A stretch of 64,000 nt of DNA from CBDCDJ01 sp965215355 (GCA_965215355.1 CBDCDJ010000007.1:744001-808000), one strand, 5' to 3'. Positions 24,601 to 33,035 are shown, counted from the first letter of the stretch. Translations and numbers: made by a program. The notes: a model not told the origin generated them from the sequence alone.

Positions 24601-24688
24601 GCTCGTCGAGGTGCAGGTCGGGTTAGCGTCGCCTTTGGAAAGTCGAGACGGTTGTGTGCGCTACACTGAACCGCCAAGGAGGGCGACC

Positions 24689-25051
24689 ATGTTCGACCCG
24701 GCGACCATCTGGGTGCTCATTCCCATCGCGGCGATAGCGGCGGGCGCGTTTCGGGAGTGGGTCAAGTTCAAGTCTAAGCAGCGCGAACTCGGCAGTTCGG
24801 CTGAAGAGTTGGAGCAAGTCGTCAGCAGCCTCGAGGCCAAGCTGCGCGACCGCCAGGCCGCCTTAGAACAGCGCGTCGCCAACTTGGAAACCATCGTTAC
24901 CAGCCAAACCTGGGACACGCTCCACGACGATAAACTCTCAAAGACGGACAAAAAGCTGCTGCTCGAGGACGCGGACGGCGAGCTGCGCACGCTGCGCGAA
25001 GAACTCGGCGACGCTCGCAAGGCCGAACTCATCGCCCGCCGCTTGAAGTAA
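24689..25051 (+). CDS. Small membrane protein with coiled coil, PspB-like
   Basis: 120 residues: one N-terminal TM helix (IWVLIPIAAIAAGAF), then a basic stretch and a coiled coil (SSAEELEQVVSSLEAKL ... LEQRVANLETIVT). Short TM plus RVxNLETIV is the look of phage-shock protein B, which is half this length, so this is a PspB-like protein rather than a clear orthologue. The C-terminal ~45 residues are a further charged helix. ATG 24689 has AGGAGGG upstream and TACACT farther up. No other psp gene is near. Confidence 0.65.
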   Translation: MFDPATIWVLIPIAAIAAGAFREWVKFKSKQRELGSSAEELEQVVSSLEAKLRDRQAALEQRVANLETIVTSQTWDTLHDDKLSKTDKKLLLEDADGELRTLREELGDARKAELIARRLK

Positions 25052-25096
25052 GCTCAACCGGTCAGCGCCTCGGTACATTTTTCGAGGGCTCGAGCC

Positions 25097-26113
25097 CTAA
25101 ACCTCTTTTTCGGTCCTCGAGCGTTCCCAGTCCGAAACTGTGTCGAGGGCGGCGATTTGTTCGGGGGTAAGCTCGAGTTCGGCGGCGGGCAACACGTCCT
25201 GAAGCTGCGCCACGCTGTTCGCGCCCACAATCGGTGCCGTCATGTAAGGTTTGGCAAGGAGCCAGGCCAGTGCGACCTGCGCCGGGTGAGCGTTGTGCGC
25301 TTGGGCGACTTCACGCACCTTGTCCAAAATCGTCCAGTTCTGCTCGGTAAAGCGCTTGTTGGCGATGCCCTCGGCCCGCTCGCTGTCGGGCAAGGCCGCG
25401 TCGCGTTCGTACTTTCCCGTCAAAAAGCCGCCTGCCAAGGGGCTGTAGGGCAGCACGCCGACGCCGTAGGTTTCACACACCCGCGCCAGTTCGCGCTCGA
25501 AGTCGGCGCGGGTGGGTTGGGTGAGGCTGTACTCGGGCTGAATCGACACGAACTTCTCAAAACCGCGCTTGTCGCTCGTCCACAGCGCCTGCATGAGTCG
25601 CCACGCCGAGAAGTTCGAGCAGCCCAGGTAGCGCACGTAACCCTTGCGAACAAGGTCGGTCAGCGCGGACAGGGTTTCCTCGACGGGCGTCTGCGCGTCT
25701 ACCCAGTGAACCTGGTAGAGGTCGATGTGGTCCGTTTGCAAACGCCTGAGCGAGTCCTCGCAAGCCTGCAAAATCCAGCGGCGAGACAGACCCTCACGCC
25801 CTTTGGGCGTACCCCGCCCCTCCGCGCCGTTCGCGCCCATCGGGCCGCGCACCTTGGTCGCGACCAAGACCTCGTCGCGGTTGCCCCTCGCTTTCAACCA
25901 GCGCCCGATGATTTCCTCGGACACGCCGCCGGGATTGTCGGGGGCCCACATGCTGTAGACGTCCGCCGTGTCGACGAGGTTGCCGCCGGCCTCTGTAAAG
26001 GCGTCCATAATGTCGAAAGAGGTTTCTTCGTCCGCCGTCCAGCCGAACTGCATGGTGCCGAGGGCGAGGGGGAAGGTTTGCAGGCCGCTGTTGCCGAGGT
26101 TGCGGTAGGTCAT
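25097..26113 (-). CDS. Aldo/keto reductase
   Basis: 338-residue NADPH-dependent oxidoreductase of the AKR superfamily (YghZ/potassium-channel beta-like branch). Features: start MTYRNLGNSGLQTFPLALGT, the catalytic region NLVDTADVYS (Asp, Tyr), LVATKVRGPMG (Lys), DHIDLYQVHW (His), YLGCSNFSAWRL and cofactor segment VGANSVAQLQDVL. Substrate unknown. The start at 26113 has TATACT six bases before it and no ribosome-binding site: a clean leaderless promoter. Readings extending to 26311 are rejected. It is divergent from the mrr gene. Confidence 0.92.
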   Translation of the reverse strand: MTYRNLGNSGLQTFPLALGTMQFGWTADEETSFDIMDAFTEAGGNLVDTADVYSMWAPDNPGGVSEEIIGRWLKARGNRDEVLVATKVRGPMGANGAEGRGTPKGREGLSRRWILQACEDSLRRLQTDHIDLYQVHWVDAQTPVEETLSALTDLVRKGYVRYLGCSNFSAWRLMQALWTSDKRGFEKFVSIQPEYSLTQPTRADFERELARVCETYGVGVLPYSPLAGGFLTGKYERDAALPDSERAEGIANKRFTEQNWTILDKVREVAQAHNAHPAQVALAWLLAKPYMTAPIVGANSVAQLQDVLPAAELELTPEQIAALDTVSDWERSRTEKEV

Positions 26114-26208
26114 TTGGAGAGTATAACTTTCGAGAAGATTGGTTTGTAGGTGCCACGCCGTTTGGTTCGGGTGTTTGCCGCTCGAGCTTGTCATGGTAGA
26201 AAAAGAGG

Positions 26209-27078
26209 ATGGCAAGGAAAAAGCAGGCTGAGTTTGTGCAGTGGTTCGGGCCACTTTTAGACGCCCTAAAGGCCTTGGGCGATTCGGGCAAGCCCCGTGA
26301 AGTTTCTGCAAAGATTGCGGAAACCCACAAACTGAGTAATAAAAAACTGGACGAGACGCTTAAATCAGGCAACAACCGTTTTCACAACCAAGTTGCTTGG
26401 GCAAGACAATACTTAGTTTGGGAGGGGCTTGTTGACTCGTCCAAGTACGGTACTTGGAAATTGACTGAGAAAGGCAAACGTACTCAGCTCAGCAGCGATG
26501 AAGCAAGAGAGATATTTCTAAAGTGGGTGGAGATTCATCGCAAAACAAGAGAGGCAAAAGCGAACAGCGAGATTGTTCAAGAACAGGAACAAGAAACGCC
26601 CGAACGTTTTGAAAGAGAGGCTGCCCCCGGGCTTCTTGAAGTTTTACAAAACCTGACACCTTCCGGGTTTGAGCGTGTCTGTCAAGAGTTGTTGAGAGAG
26701 CACGGGTCTGAAAACGTTCAGGTGACAGGTAAATCTCATGACGGTGGGATTGACGGCTACGGCACTTTAGAACTCAATCCCTTTGTGAGTTTTAAAGTTT
26801 TGTTTCAGTGTAAACGGTACAAAGGTTCGGTTTCCAGAGCACAGGTCGGAGATTTCAGAAATGCCATGATTGGGCGCGCTGAGAAAGGCATTATTCTTAC
26901 TACAGGCTCGTTCACCGTTGAAGCTATAAAAGAGGCAAGCAGAGAGGGCGCACCTCAAATAGGGCTTATAGACGGCTCAAAACTCGTTGAAATGTTTGAA
27001 AAAGTTGAGCTGGGTGTTTACCCAAAAGTTGTATACGAGCTTGACATAAGCTACTTCGGTAAATTTATGAGTGATTGA
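26209..27078 (+). CDS. mrr: Mrr-type restriction endonuclease (type IV, modified-DNA targeting)
   Basis: 289 residues. The N-terminal ~110 residues are the Mrr winged-helix domain (VQWFGPLLDALKALG ... NRFHNQVAWARQYLVWEGL). The C-terminal ~150 are the Mrr catalytic PD-(D/E)XK domain: FERVCQELLREHG, then GGIDGYG (catalytic Asp) and LFQCKRYKG (Q-x-K). Such enzymes cut DNA carrying foreign methylation. The gene is clearly AT-richer than its surroundings (about 45% GC on a sampled line) and has no CTCGAG sites, so it was probably acquired. Two gene scars and an altered hisA end lie right downstream. ATG 26209 follows AGAGG. Confidence 0.9.
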   Translation: MARKKQAEFVQWFGPLLDALKALGDSGKPREVSAKIAETHKLSNKKLDETLKSGNNRFHNQVAWARQYLVWEGLVDSSKYGTWKLTEKGKRTQLSSDEAREIFLKWVEIHRKTREAKANSEIVQEQEQETPERFEREAAPGLLEVLQNLTPSGFERVCQELLREHGSENVQVTGKSHDGGIDGYGTLELNPFVSFKVLFQCKRYKGSVSRAQVGDFRNAMIGRAEKGIILTTGSFTVEAIKEASREGAPQIGLIDGSKLVEMFEKVELGVYPKVVYELDISYFGKFMSD

Positions 27079-27084
27079 AGTTTG

Positions 27085-27183
27085 CTACTCATGAACGATC
27101 TCTCGAGTCACCTGGTCGGCCGTGAGGTCAGTCACGACGCTCAAGTACCCACAAATGGCAGCTTCGATGTGCTCGAGCGCTTC
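27085..27183 (-). pseudogene. Remnant of a HicB-like antitoxin gene
   Basis: On the minus strand this stretch reads EALEHIEAAICGYLSVV and continues to a stop at 27085. EALEHI-x-EAI-x-x-YL is the typical C-terminal helix of HicB antitoxins. A stop codon lies directly before it and the rest of the domain is missing, so it is a fragment. The family call rests on about 16 residues. Confidence 0.35.
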
Positions 27184-27188
27184 TCACC

Positions 27189-27332
27189 CTAAATCTTTGT
27201 GAGCCAAATTTTTATTACATCCCGCTTTTTGAACCTGAAAACGATTTTGTCGACGGCGTCGACCGCGGTGCCGTCCCACGGGTGGGCGTGCGTCAGGTCG
27301 AGCACGACGGCGTCCAGGTGTTCGGCAAAGCG
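27189..27332 (-). pseudogene. Remnant of a SulP transporter STAS domain
   Basis: The minus strand reads FAEHLDAVVLDLTHAHPWDG then TAVDAVDKIVFRFKKRDV before a stop at 27189. VVLDL(T/S)-x-A-x-x-WD-x-(T/S)AV-x-A-(L/V)DK is the core of the STAS domain at the C-terminus of SulP anion transporters. Nothing of the membrane part is present and a stop closes the frame at the 5' side. The hisA 3' end overlaps it in another frame, so a recombination point lies near 27333. Confidence 0.5.
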
Positions 27333-28063
27333 TCAGGTTTGGGTGGATAGGTTATTTTCCCCTCGTACAGCGCCCGCCCCACGATGACCCCGTTCAAACC
27401 GAGGCGTCGGTAGAGCGCTAAATCCTCGTCGCTGGCGACGCCGCCCCCGGCCATCAGCGTGTGCGGAAAAGTGTCGCGCATCCTCGCGACCGGCTCGGCG
27501 TCGACCCCGCGCAAGGTGCCGTCACGGCTGACGTCGGTGTAGATGACTTGGGTGACGCCCTGCGCGGCCACCCGGGCGGCGAGGGTGGTCGCGGCGACGT
27601 CGGAGGTTTCGGCCCAGCCCCTGACCGCGACGCGGCCGTCTCGAGCGTCGATGGACACGACGACGCGTTCGCTCGAGACCTTTTCTAAAAGCGCGTCCAG
27701 CGTTGCGGGCGCGCTCACGGCGAGCGTGCCCAGCACGACGCGGTCGACGTGCTCGAGCCAGGCCAAGGCTTTTTCCAAACTGCGAACGCCGCCGCCCAGC
27801 TCGAGCCGGGCGTCTACCGTTCTCGCAATCTCTTCGACGACGCCGCGGTTGTCCCCGCGGCCGAGGGCGGCGTCCAAGTCGACGAGGTGCAGCCGCTGCG
27901 CCCCCAACCCCGCCCAGTGCCGGGCCGCCTCGACGGGACTCTCGAAGTACACGGTGGCGCGTGTGGGGTCGCCTTCGTAAAGCCGCACCGCCTTGCCGTT
28001 CTGAATGTCGACGCAGGGGATGATTTCGAACGAACGGGTTGCAGACGAGCCGGTTTCAAGCAT
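27293..28063 (-). CDS. hisA: Phosphoribosylformimino-5-aminoimidazole carboxamide ribotide isomerase
   Basis: TIM-barrel isomerase of histidine synthesis. Motifs: EIIPCVDIQNGKAVRLYEGD (catalytic Asp), HLVDLDAALG, LELGGGVRS, SIDARDGRVAVRGW, YTDVSRDGTL (second Asp) and MAGGGV, ending NGVIVGRALYEGKI. The last ~15 residues (after TYPPKP) are not family-like and are read through the SulP remnant in another frame, so the original tail was replaced. The barrel is complete, so it should work. Start 28063 has TATACT seven bases upstream (leaderless) and gives an 11-residue extension. No other his gene is adjacent. Confidence 0.92.
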   Translation of the reverse strand: MLETGSSATRSFEIIPCVDIQNGKAVRLYEGDPTRATVYFESPVEAARHWAGLGAQRLHLVDLDAALGRGDNRGVVEEIARTVDARLELGGGVRSLEKALAWLEHVDRVVLGTLAVSAPATLDALLEKVSSERVVVSIDARDGRVAVRGWAETSDVAATTLAARVAAQGVTQVIYTDVSRDGTLRGVDAEPVARMRDTFPHTLMAGGGVASDEDLALYRRLGLNGVIVGRALYEGKITYPPKPDALPNTWTPSCST

Positions 28064-28105
28064 AGCGGCGAGTATAGCGTGGAAAAGCGTTTTTCGTTTT
28101 TAGCC

Positions 28106-28141
28106 GTTCGTCGTTCGCAAAACCAAAAACGAACGACGAAC
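28106..28141. terminator. 12-bp perfect hairpin between hisA and a hypothetical gene
   Basis: GTTCGTCGTTCG (28106-28117) pairs with CGAACGACGAAC (28130-28141) around a 12-base A-rich loop. T-rich DNA precedes the stem (read on the minus strand this is A-rich upstream). It lies just after the stop of the minus-strand gene ending at 28154 and upstream of hisA, so it probably ends that transcript. Confidence 0.45.
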
Positions 28142-28153
28142 AACCTCTTTTCC

Positions 28154-28654
28154 TCACGCCACCAGGCGAAACGCCTCGGGGAAGGCGAGTCTCATGCGGT
28201 CGCGTTGCGTTTCGGGGTGATAAGCGACCGAGGTGTAACCGGCACGCTCGAGGCCGACCAGCACCTCCTCGGCAACTTCCTGGTCGATACCCAAGCGCGA
28301 GCCGATAAAACCCAGCATCCGTGCGCGCGGCTCGTCCGACTCGCCCATGTAACCGTCGTAGTTTTCGTCGATTTGCGTCATCAGGTCGCGCAGCGGCACC
28401 GACTCGGAGGTGAACATCCAGCGGGCGCTCGCGCCGGGCAAGTGGTGGGCGTGGCCCGCCTCGCTCAGACTTTCGGCGGCCTGAACCGCGTCGTGGTGGC
28501 TCATGCCGCCGCGGTTCATAAACTCGGTGACGAGCTGTTCGCGCTCGCCGGGTAAGCCGTGCGGGTAGTGCGAAAGCAACTCGCGCGCCAGCTCACGCGG
28601 GTCGTGGGACGACGAACCGTCCAGGTTGGAATCGGGCATTTCGGGGACGCTCAT
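28154..28654 (-). CDS. Hypothetical protein (166 aa)
   Basis: No family is recognised. The protein is soluble and acidic with several histidines (GHAHHLPG). The pattern suggests two helical domains: residues ~15-70 (PRELARELLSHYPHGLPGER, DAVQAAESLSEAG) and ~85-155 (RDLMTQIDENYDGYMGES, GLERAGYTSVAYHPETQ). The start is well supported, with AGGAGG six bases upstream. The upstream DNA holds the palindrome AGTTTACTAAACT (28687-28699), a possible operator. Confidence 0.7.
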   Translation of the reverse strand: MSVPEMPDSNLDGSSSHDPRELARELLSHYPHGLPGEREQLVTEFMNRGGMSHHDAVQAAESLSEAGHAHHLPGASARWMFTSESVPLRDLMTQIDENYDGYMGESDEPRARMLGFIGSRLGIDQEVAEEVLVGLERAGYTSVAYHPETQRDRMRLAFPEAFRLVA

Positions 28655-28686
28655 AAAAACCTCCTGTAACAGCTTTGTTTAGAGTT

Positions 28687-28747
28687 AGTTTACTAAACTC
28701 GGGGGGAGGCGAAGAGAGTACCGAGTACCGAGTGAAAAGTACCGAGT
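28687..28747. repeat. Palindrome and TACCGAGT repeats upstream of a hypothetical gene
   Basis: AGTTTACTAAACT (28687-28699) is a perfect 13-base palindrome in the divergent gap before the hypothetical gene. Next to it TACCGAGT occurs three times at 28719-28747, with the last copy inside GAAAAGTACCGAG, a 13-mer that recurs on the minus strand at about 52722-52734. The rest of the 220-base gap shows nothing else. Confidence 0.4.
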
Positions 28748-28874
28748 CCGACTGAACGTCCTTTTGGGTTTTCCCCGGAAGATTCGCACCTTTTCGGCCC
28801 ACGCTTTGTGGCACAATGCGGTAAAGCGCCGTTTTCGCGGCCAAGACAGAATCGAGAAACCGAGGTTCGACCCT

Positions 28875-29486
28875 ATGGCCTTTCCCCCTCCCTTTTACCG
28901 CTGGCGTCCGCACCCCTGGCACGGGCTCGAGGTCGGTCCCGACGCGCCGCACCTGGTTCACGCCTACATCGAAATCACCCCGTTCGACACGGTGAAGTAC
29001 GAAATCGACAAAAAAACCGGCTACATGCGCGTGGACCGCCCGCAGCGCACCTCGTCGCACCCGCCGACGCTCTACGGCTTCATTCCGCGCACCTTTTGCG
29101 GCCACCGGGTCGGCTCGCTGTCCCCGCAAGCTCAGCGCGGCGACGGCGACCCGATGGATATCTGCGTCCTCACCGAGCGCCACGTGACCAAGGCCGAAGT
29201 GATCCTGAACGCCCGCGTCGTGGGGGGCCTGCAAATGGTCGACTTCGACGAGGCCGACGACAAGATTATCGCGGTACTGTCCAACGACGACGTGTACGAC
29301 ACCATCAACGACATCACCGACCTGCCCAAAGTGCTGGTCGAGCGTTTGCGGCACTACTTTTTAACCTACAAGCTCGTGCCGGGCAAGGAAAGCCGGGTGT
29401 CCATCGACGAGGTTTACGGCCGCGAGCAGGCTGAAGCCGTGATTCAGGCGTCGGTGGACGACTACATCGACGAGTTCGGCGGCTAG
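28875..29486 (+). CDS. ppa: Inorganic pyrophosphatase (family I)
   Basis: Hydrolyses pyrophosphate to drive biosynthesis. The 203-residue protein has the metal-binding signature GDGDPMDICVLTE, with YEIDKKTGYMRVDR and TLYGFIPRTFCG before it and the metal Asp region DFDEADDKIIAV after it. It is longer than the ~175 residues of the usual bacterial enzyme, and the motif spacing resembles a divergent group-I subtype. ATG 28875 has no strong ribosome-binding site. Monocistronic. Confidence 0.9.
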   Translation: MAFPPPFYRWRPHPWHGLEVGPDAPHLVHAYIEITPFDTVKYEIDKKTGYMRVDRPQRTSSHPPTLYGFIPRTFCGHRVGSLSPQAQRGDGDPMDICVLTERHVTKAEVILNARVVGGLQMVDFDEADDKIIAVLSNDDVYDTINDITDLPKVLVERLRHYFLTYKLVPGKESRVSIDEVYGREQAEAVIQASVDDYIDEFGG

Positions 29487-29574
29487 GAAACGCTTCTCGG
29501 TAGTTTTTGAAATCGTAGTTTACGCCCTTTCCGCGGCCTCGAGCTTTTGCTGTACTGGCGGCGAGGGGGCAAAC

Positions 29575-29778
29575 ATGGCGAACGACGACAACCCAATCAA
29601 GCCGCAAATCGAGGTGCAGAAACACCTCAAGGGGATGAGTTACCCAGCTTCCATGAATGACCTCGTCGAGCACGCGCGGGGGCAGGGCGCGCCCGAGGAG
29701 GTTCTAAATCTCCTCGAGGACCTGCCTGACCGAAACTACACCAGCCCTGCCGAGGTCACCCAAGCGGTGAGCCAGTGA
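29575..29778 (+). CDS. DUF2795 domain protein (67 aa)
   Basis: A small protein that is essentially one DUF2795 domain: IEVQKHLKGMSYPASMNDLV, EHARGQGAPEEVLNLLEDLP and DRNYTSPAEVTQAV follow the family pattern (L-K-G-x-x-YPA...LxxLPdrxYxspxeV). Function unknown; likely a helical, possibly DNA- or protein-binding module. A GA-rich site (GAGGGGG) precedes ATG 29575. Confidence 0.85.
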   Translation: MANDDNPIKPQIEVQKHLKGMSYPASMNDLVEHARGQGAPEEVLNLLEDLPDRNYTSPAEVTQAVSQ

Positions 29779-29913
29779 CGGTACGGAGCGTGCCCGGTGC
29801 GCGGAGAAGCGGCACCTGAGTCGGCCTCGACGTGGCGGCGCTTCTCGGGGTAGAGCTGGGAGCACTCGACGCGACTTCGATTAAGTTTTCGAAAGGGAGG
29901 CCAAAGGAGCGTT

Positions 29914-30576
29914 ATGGGCGATTCAGCCGCCGCAGGTCGCCTCACCGCCTGCCCTGGGACGGTGCGGGAAGCAGGTGCGCCCGGCCTGCACCCGCTCGAG
30001 TCCGGTGCGAGCCTCTACGTCCCGGCGAGCTATTCAGCGGACCGTCCCGCACCGCTCGTCGTATCGCTCCACGGCGCGGGCGGCGACGCCCAGCACGGTC
30101 TGGCGCTGCTTCGGGACTCGGCCGACGAAACGGGTTTCCTCCTGCTCGCGCCGAGTGCGCAAGGGCGGACCTGGGACGTGATTCTGGAGGGTTACGGCCC
30201 CGACGTGGCGCGCCTCGACCGGGCGCTCGAGCAGACCTTTTCTCAGTACGCTGTAGACCCGGAACGCCTCGCCGTCGCCGGCTTTTCCGACGGCGCTTCG
30301 TACGCGCTCTCGCTCGGAATTATGAACGGCGACCTGTTCAGCCACGTGCTCGCCTTTTCGCCCGGCTTTATGGCACCCAACGCGCAGCAAGGCAGGCCGC
30401 GCTTTTTCGTCTCGCACGGCACGCGCGACACGGTGCTGCCCGTCGCGCGTTGCAGCCGCAAAGTCGTCCCGCAGCTCGAGCGCGCGGGCTACGAAGTGCG
30501 CTACCAAGAATTCGACGGCGGCCACACCGTCCCCGAGGAGATTCGCCGCGCGGCGGTGGCCTGGTTTTTGGCCTGA
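29914..30576 (+). CDS. Alpha/beta hydrolase, carboxylesterase/phospholipase type
   Basis: 220 residues. LVVSLHGAGGDAQ is the oxyanion-hole strand; the nucleophile elbow is GFSDGAS (Ser about residue 130); the acid is in SHGTRDTVLPV and the base in GGHTVP. This is the dienelactone-hydrolase/carboxylesterase group, active on short esters; the true substrate is unknown. No signal peptide. AAAGGAG precedes ATG 29914. It converges with the GH1-like gene. Confidence 0.87.
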   Translation: MGDSAAAGRLTACPGTVREAGAPGLHPLESGASLYVPASYSADRPAPLVVSLHGAGGDAQHGLALLRDSADETGFLLLAPSAQGRTWDVILEGYGPDVARLDRALEQTFSQYAVDPERLAVAGFSDGASYALSLGIMNGDLFSHVLAFSPGFMAPNAQQGRPRFFVSHGTRDTVLPVARCSRKVVPQLERAGYEVRYQEFDGGHTVPEEIRRAAVAWFLA

Positions 30577-30601
30577 CCGTCTTCGCCCGTGGGGCAGGAT
30601 T

Positions 30602-31948
30602 TCAGGTCGCCGCGCCCGAAGCCTGCTCGCCGTGGTATTCACGGGGCTCGAGCAACGCCTCGAGCCGAGCGTCGAGCACCGCTTCACCCTCGACGGGTGT
30701 GGTACGGGAGGGCATGTGGGCGCGTCCGGCGGCAGGGGCTCCGGCGCGCACGAGTTCCGCAAAGGCACCCCGCAGCGGCGTCTCGAGCCGGTCTTCCACG
30801 CTCGGCCGGAGGTGGTAAAGACCCGCCGGGCACACGTGGCCGACGAGGCGGCTGAGGGCCGAGTTCCAGTCGATGTGGTCGAAGAACGGCCACCAGGTGT
30901 AGCCGATGAGGGGCACGCCGGCGAGGCGCGCCCTGGCGCATTCCGAGGTGCTCCACTCGAGCCACTCGGGCCGCAGCGTTTCGGCGCTCGTTTCGGCGAT
31001 GAACAGTGGCTTGCCGTAGCGCGCGTGGTAGGTCTTGGCTATCGCGGCTATCCCGGCCGGCTCGGGGTCGGGCCGGGCGACGAACAGCTCGTGCTGGCCC
31101 CACTCGTGCGGGAGGCGCGGCGCGCTGCGCAGTTCGATGCGGCGCTCGCTGCCTGGGTAGTAGTCCATGCCTATAACGTCGACGGGGGTGGGGTCGAGCG
31201 CGTAGTGTTCGAGGGCGGCGCTGCAAAAGCCGGCGGCGCTGAGCAGTTCGTAGCTCTCGCTGCCGGGGCCGGCCAAGCCGTGGAGAATATCGAAGGCGCT
31301 GTAGCGCTCGAGGGTGAGCAGCCGGGCCTCGCCGCAAAGCTCCGGCGAGCCGGCCGTGATGCGGTCCACCCCGTCGTTCTGCCAGATTTCGGCCGCCGGG
31401 TTGGCCGTTCGCACGGCTTTGATAGAACGGCGCAAACCGTCCACGATGGGCGCGAGCGAGCGGGCGAAACCCGCCCGCCCGGTCTCGAAGGGCGGCCAAA
31501 TGCCGATGCCGCCCCGAAAAACGGCGGTGATGTAGGGTTCGTTGAAGGGGGTCAGCTTGTTCACCACGCCCCGGTAGCGCGTGGCAAAGGCACCGGCGTA
31601 AGCGGCCACCGCCTCCGGGTAGTCGGGGTCGCGCAAACCGAGGGCGAGCCAGGCCGGCGCGCCGAAATGCACGAGGTCCCAGACGGGCTCGAGCCCGATG
31701 CGCGTCAGGTGCTCGACCGCCGCGTCCGACCACGACCAGTCGAAGCGGCCGGGAGCGGGGTTGAGGTCCGCCCAGGGAAGACCGTAGCGAAGGTGGGTAA
31801 TCCCGAGGGCGCGGGCGAGGTCCAAGTCCTCGCGCCAGCGTTTGCGGTGGCCGGTCCAGCCGAGTTCGTCCACGTTCAGGTCGGGCATGTGGGCGTTTTC
31901 GATGCCGACCGCCCACATGAAGGGGGTGTCCAGGGTGTAGTGAGTCAA
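30602..31948 (-). CDS. Glycoside hydrolase family 1-like protein
   Basis: About 450 residues with a clan GH-A TIM-barrel. FMWAVGIENAHMPD at the N-terminus, WREDLDLARALGITHLRYGL, TPFNEPYI (acid/base Glu) and PLFIAETSAE (likely nucleophile Glu) are in GH1 order, and WPFFDHIDWNSAL lies at the usual aglycone-site place. The sequence is divergent from typical beta-glucosidases and the sugar is unknown; it also resembles the sugar-hydrolase part of some RmlD fusions. The start is uncertain: TTG 31948 keeps the conserved F-x-W, ATG 31918 is shorter, and a frame open to 32080 adds non-conserved residues. Confidence 0.75.
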   Translation of the reverse strand: MTHYTLDTPFMWAVGIENAHMPDLNVDELGWTGHRKRWREDLDLARALGITHLRYGLPWADLNPAPGRFDWSWSDAAVEHLTRIGLEPVWDLVHFGAPAWLALGLRDPDYPEAVAAYAGAFATRYRGVVNKLTPFNEPYITAVFRGGIGIWPPFETGRAGFARSLAPIVDGLRRSIKAVRTANPAAEIWQNDGVDRITAGSPELCGEARLLTLERYSAFDILHGLAGPGSESYELLSAAGFCSAALEHYALDPTPVDVIGMDYYPGSERRIELRSAPRLPHEWGQHELFVARPDPEPAGIAAIAKTYHARYGKPLFIAETSAETLRPEWLEWSTSECARARLAGVPLIGYTWWPFFDHIDWNSALSRLVGHVCPAGLYHLRPSVEDRLETPLRGAFAELVRAGAPAAGRAHMPSRTTPVEGEAVLDARLEALLEPREYHGEQASGAAT

Positions 31949-32507
31949 GGGAAACGCCTGCCGTTTCTTTGCTGGGTCCTTTAGGGACTCGGGGGCGGGG
32001 TCGGAACGGCCTAGCGGACCTGCCGACTGCGAGTTTCGACCACGAACTCTCACTCGTCCCCCATCACGCACGCTGCACAAGATGAACGGCTTAGAGGCTG
32101 ATCAGCGACTTTGCTCTTGCTTGGCTCCAGTGTAGGCCACCTCTCGGTGCGGGGCGGGGAACGGCTCACAGCGGCTTCTTCATGCCTTTTTAATGTCACC
32201 TTTAATGTCACCTTTCCGCCGCGAAGACGGGCGCTTTCGAAAAGCCTCACGCGTTACACTGGGCACACGCGGCAGGCCGCCGGAACGTGTCGTGGTTCGG
32301 TGTGTCGCTTTTCAGTGGCAAAGCGCAAGGACTCGGTGTGAGCATGTCGAAGGTTTGGTTTTGGTCGATAAATGGTGAGCATCAACAGGGTTCAGCCTCT
32401 CGCTGGAGTTACAAACTCGAGCCCACCCCCCAAAGCGTGAGCGCGAGAACGAACCCACCCCCGGCTTTGCCTTTAGACTCGAGGCAAACTCTCAAAGGGG
32501 GATTTTC
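31949..32507. other. 559-base gene-free stretch with a 12-bp tandem repeat
   Basis: No gene is seen on either strand. The only clear structure is the perfect tandem repeat TAATGTCACCTT at 32191-32202 and 32203-32214. TACACT at about 32255 could be a -10. The long gap probably holds the control region for the molybdenum hydroxylase operon that starts at 32508. Confidence 0.4.
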
Positions 32508-33035
32508 GTGTTATCAGTCCAGGAAAAATTCGACAAGGCCGACGCGGACAAGCCGACTTACCTCGTCACCCTGACCGTCAACGGCCAACCGCACACCGTG
32601 GCCGTTGAGCCGCGCCGCGTGCTGCTCGACGCGCTGCGCCACGACCTCGGCTTGACCGGCACCAAAAAGGTCTGCGCGATGGGCGACTGCGGCGCGTGTA
32701 CGGTGCTGCTCGACGGCGAAGCGGTCTATTCGTGCCTCGTCCTCGGCGTCGAGTGCGAGGGCCGCGAGGTTCGAACCATCGAAGGGTTGGCCGACGGCGA
32801 CGACCTCGACCCCATCCAGGAAGCGTTCATCGAAGCCGACGCCTACCAGTGCGGCTTTTGCACCTCGGGGCAGATTATGAGCTTGAAGGCCCTGTTCAAC
32901 GAGACGGCCACGCCCATTGAAGCGCAAATCCTGCGCGCGGTGAGCGGCAACCTGTGCCGCTGCGGAGCGTACCGGAATATTCTAGAGGCGGGCAAGCTGG
33001 CGGCGAAAGGAAAAGGAGCGGGCCATGCCGATTGA
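32508..33035 (+). CDS. Molybdenum hydroxylase, [2Fe-2S] subunit (XdhC/CoxS/PaoA type)
   Basis: 175-residue electron-transfer subunit. The plant-type cluster is in CAMGDCGACTVLLDG (with a further Cys at YSCL) and the second cluster in CGFCTSGQ and NLCRCGAY, as in all xanthine oxidase-family small subunits. No Tat signal, so the complex is cytoplasmic, unlike periplasmic PaoABC. It starts at GTG 32508 after AGGGGGA. It overlaps the large subunit by 11 bases. Operon order is small, large, FAD subunit. Confidence 0.93.
   Translation: MLSVQEKFDKADADKPTYLVTLTVNGQPHTVAVEPRRVLLDALRHDLGLTGTKKVCAMGDCGACTVLLDGEAVYSCLVLGVECEGREVRTIEGLADGDDLDPIQEAFIEADAYQCGFCTSGQIMSLKALFNETATPIEAQILRAVSGNLCRCGAYRNILEAGKLAAKGKGAGHAD

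Noticed and set aside
30632..31984. 450-codon open frame on the plus strand
   Set aside because: Antisense to the GH1-like gene, whose catalytic motifs are clear; no motif in this frame.
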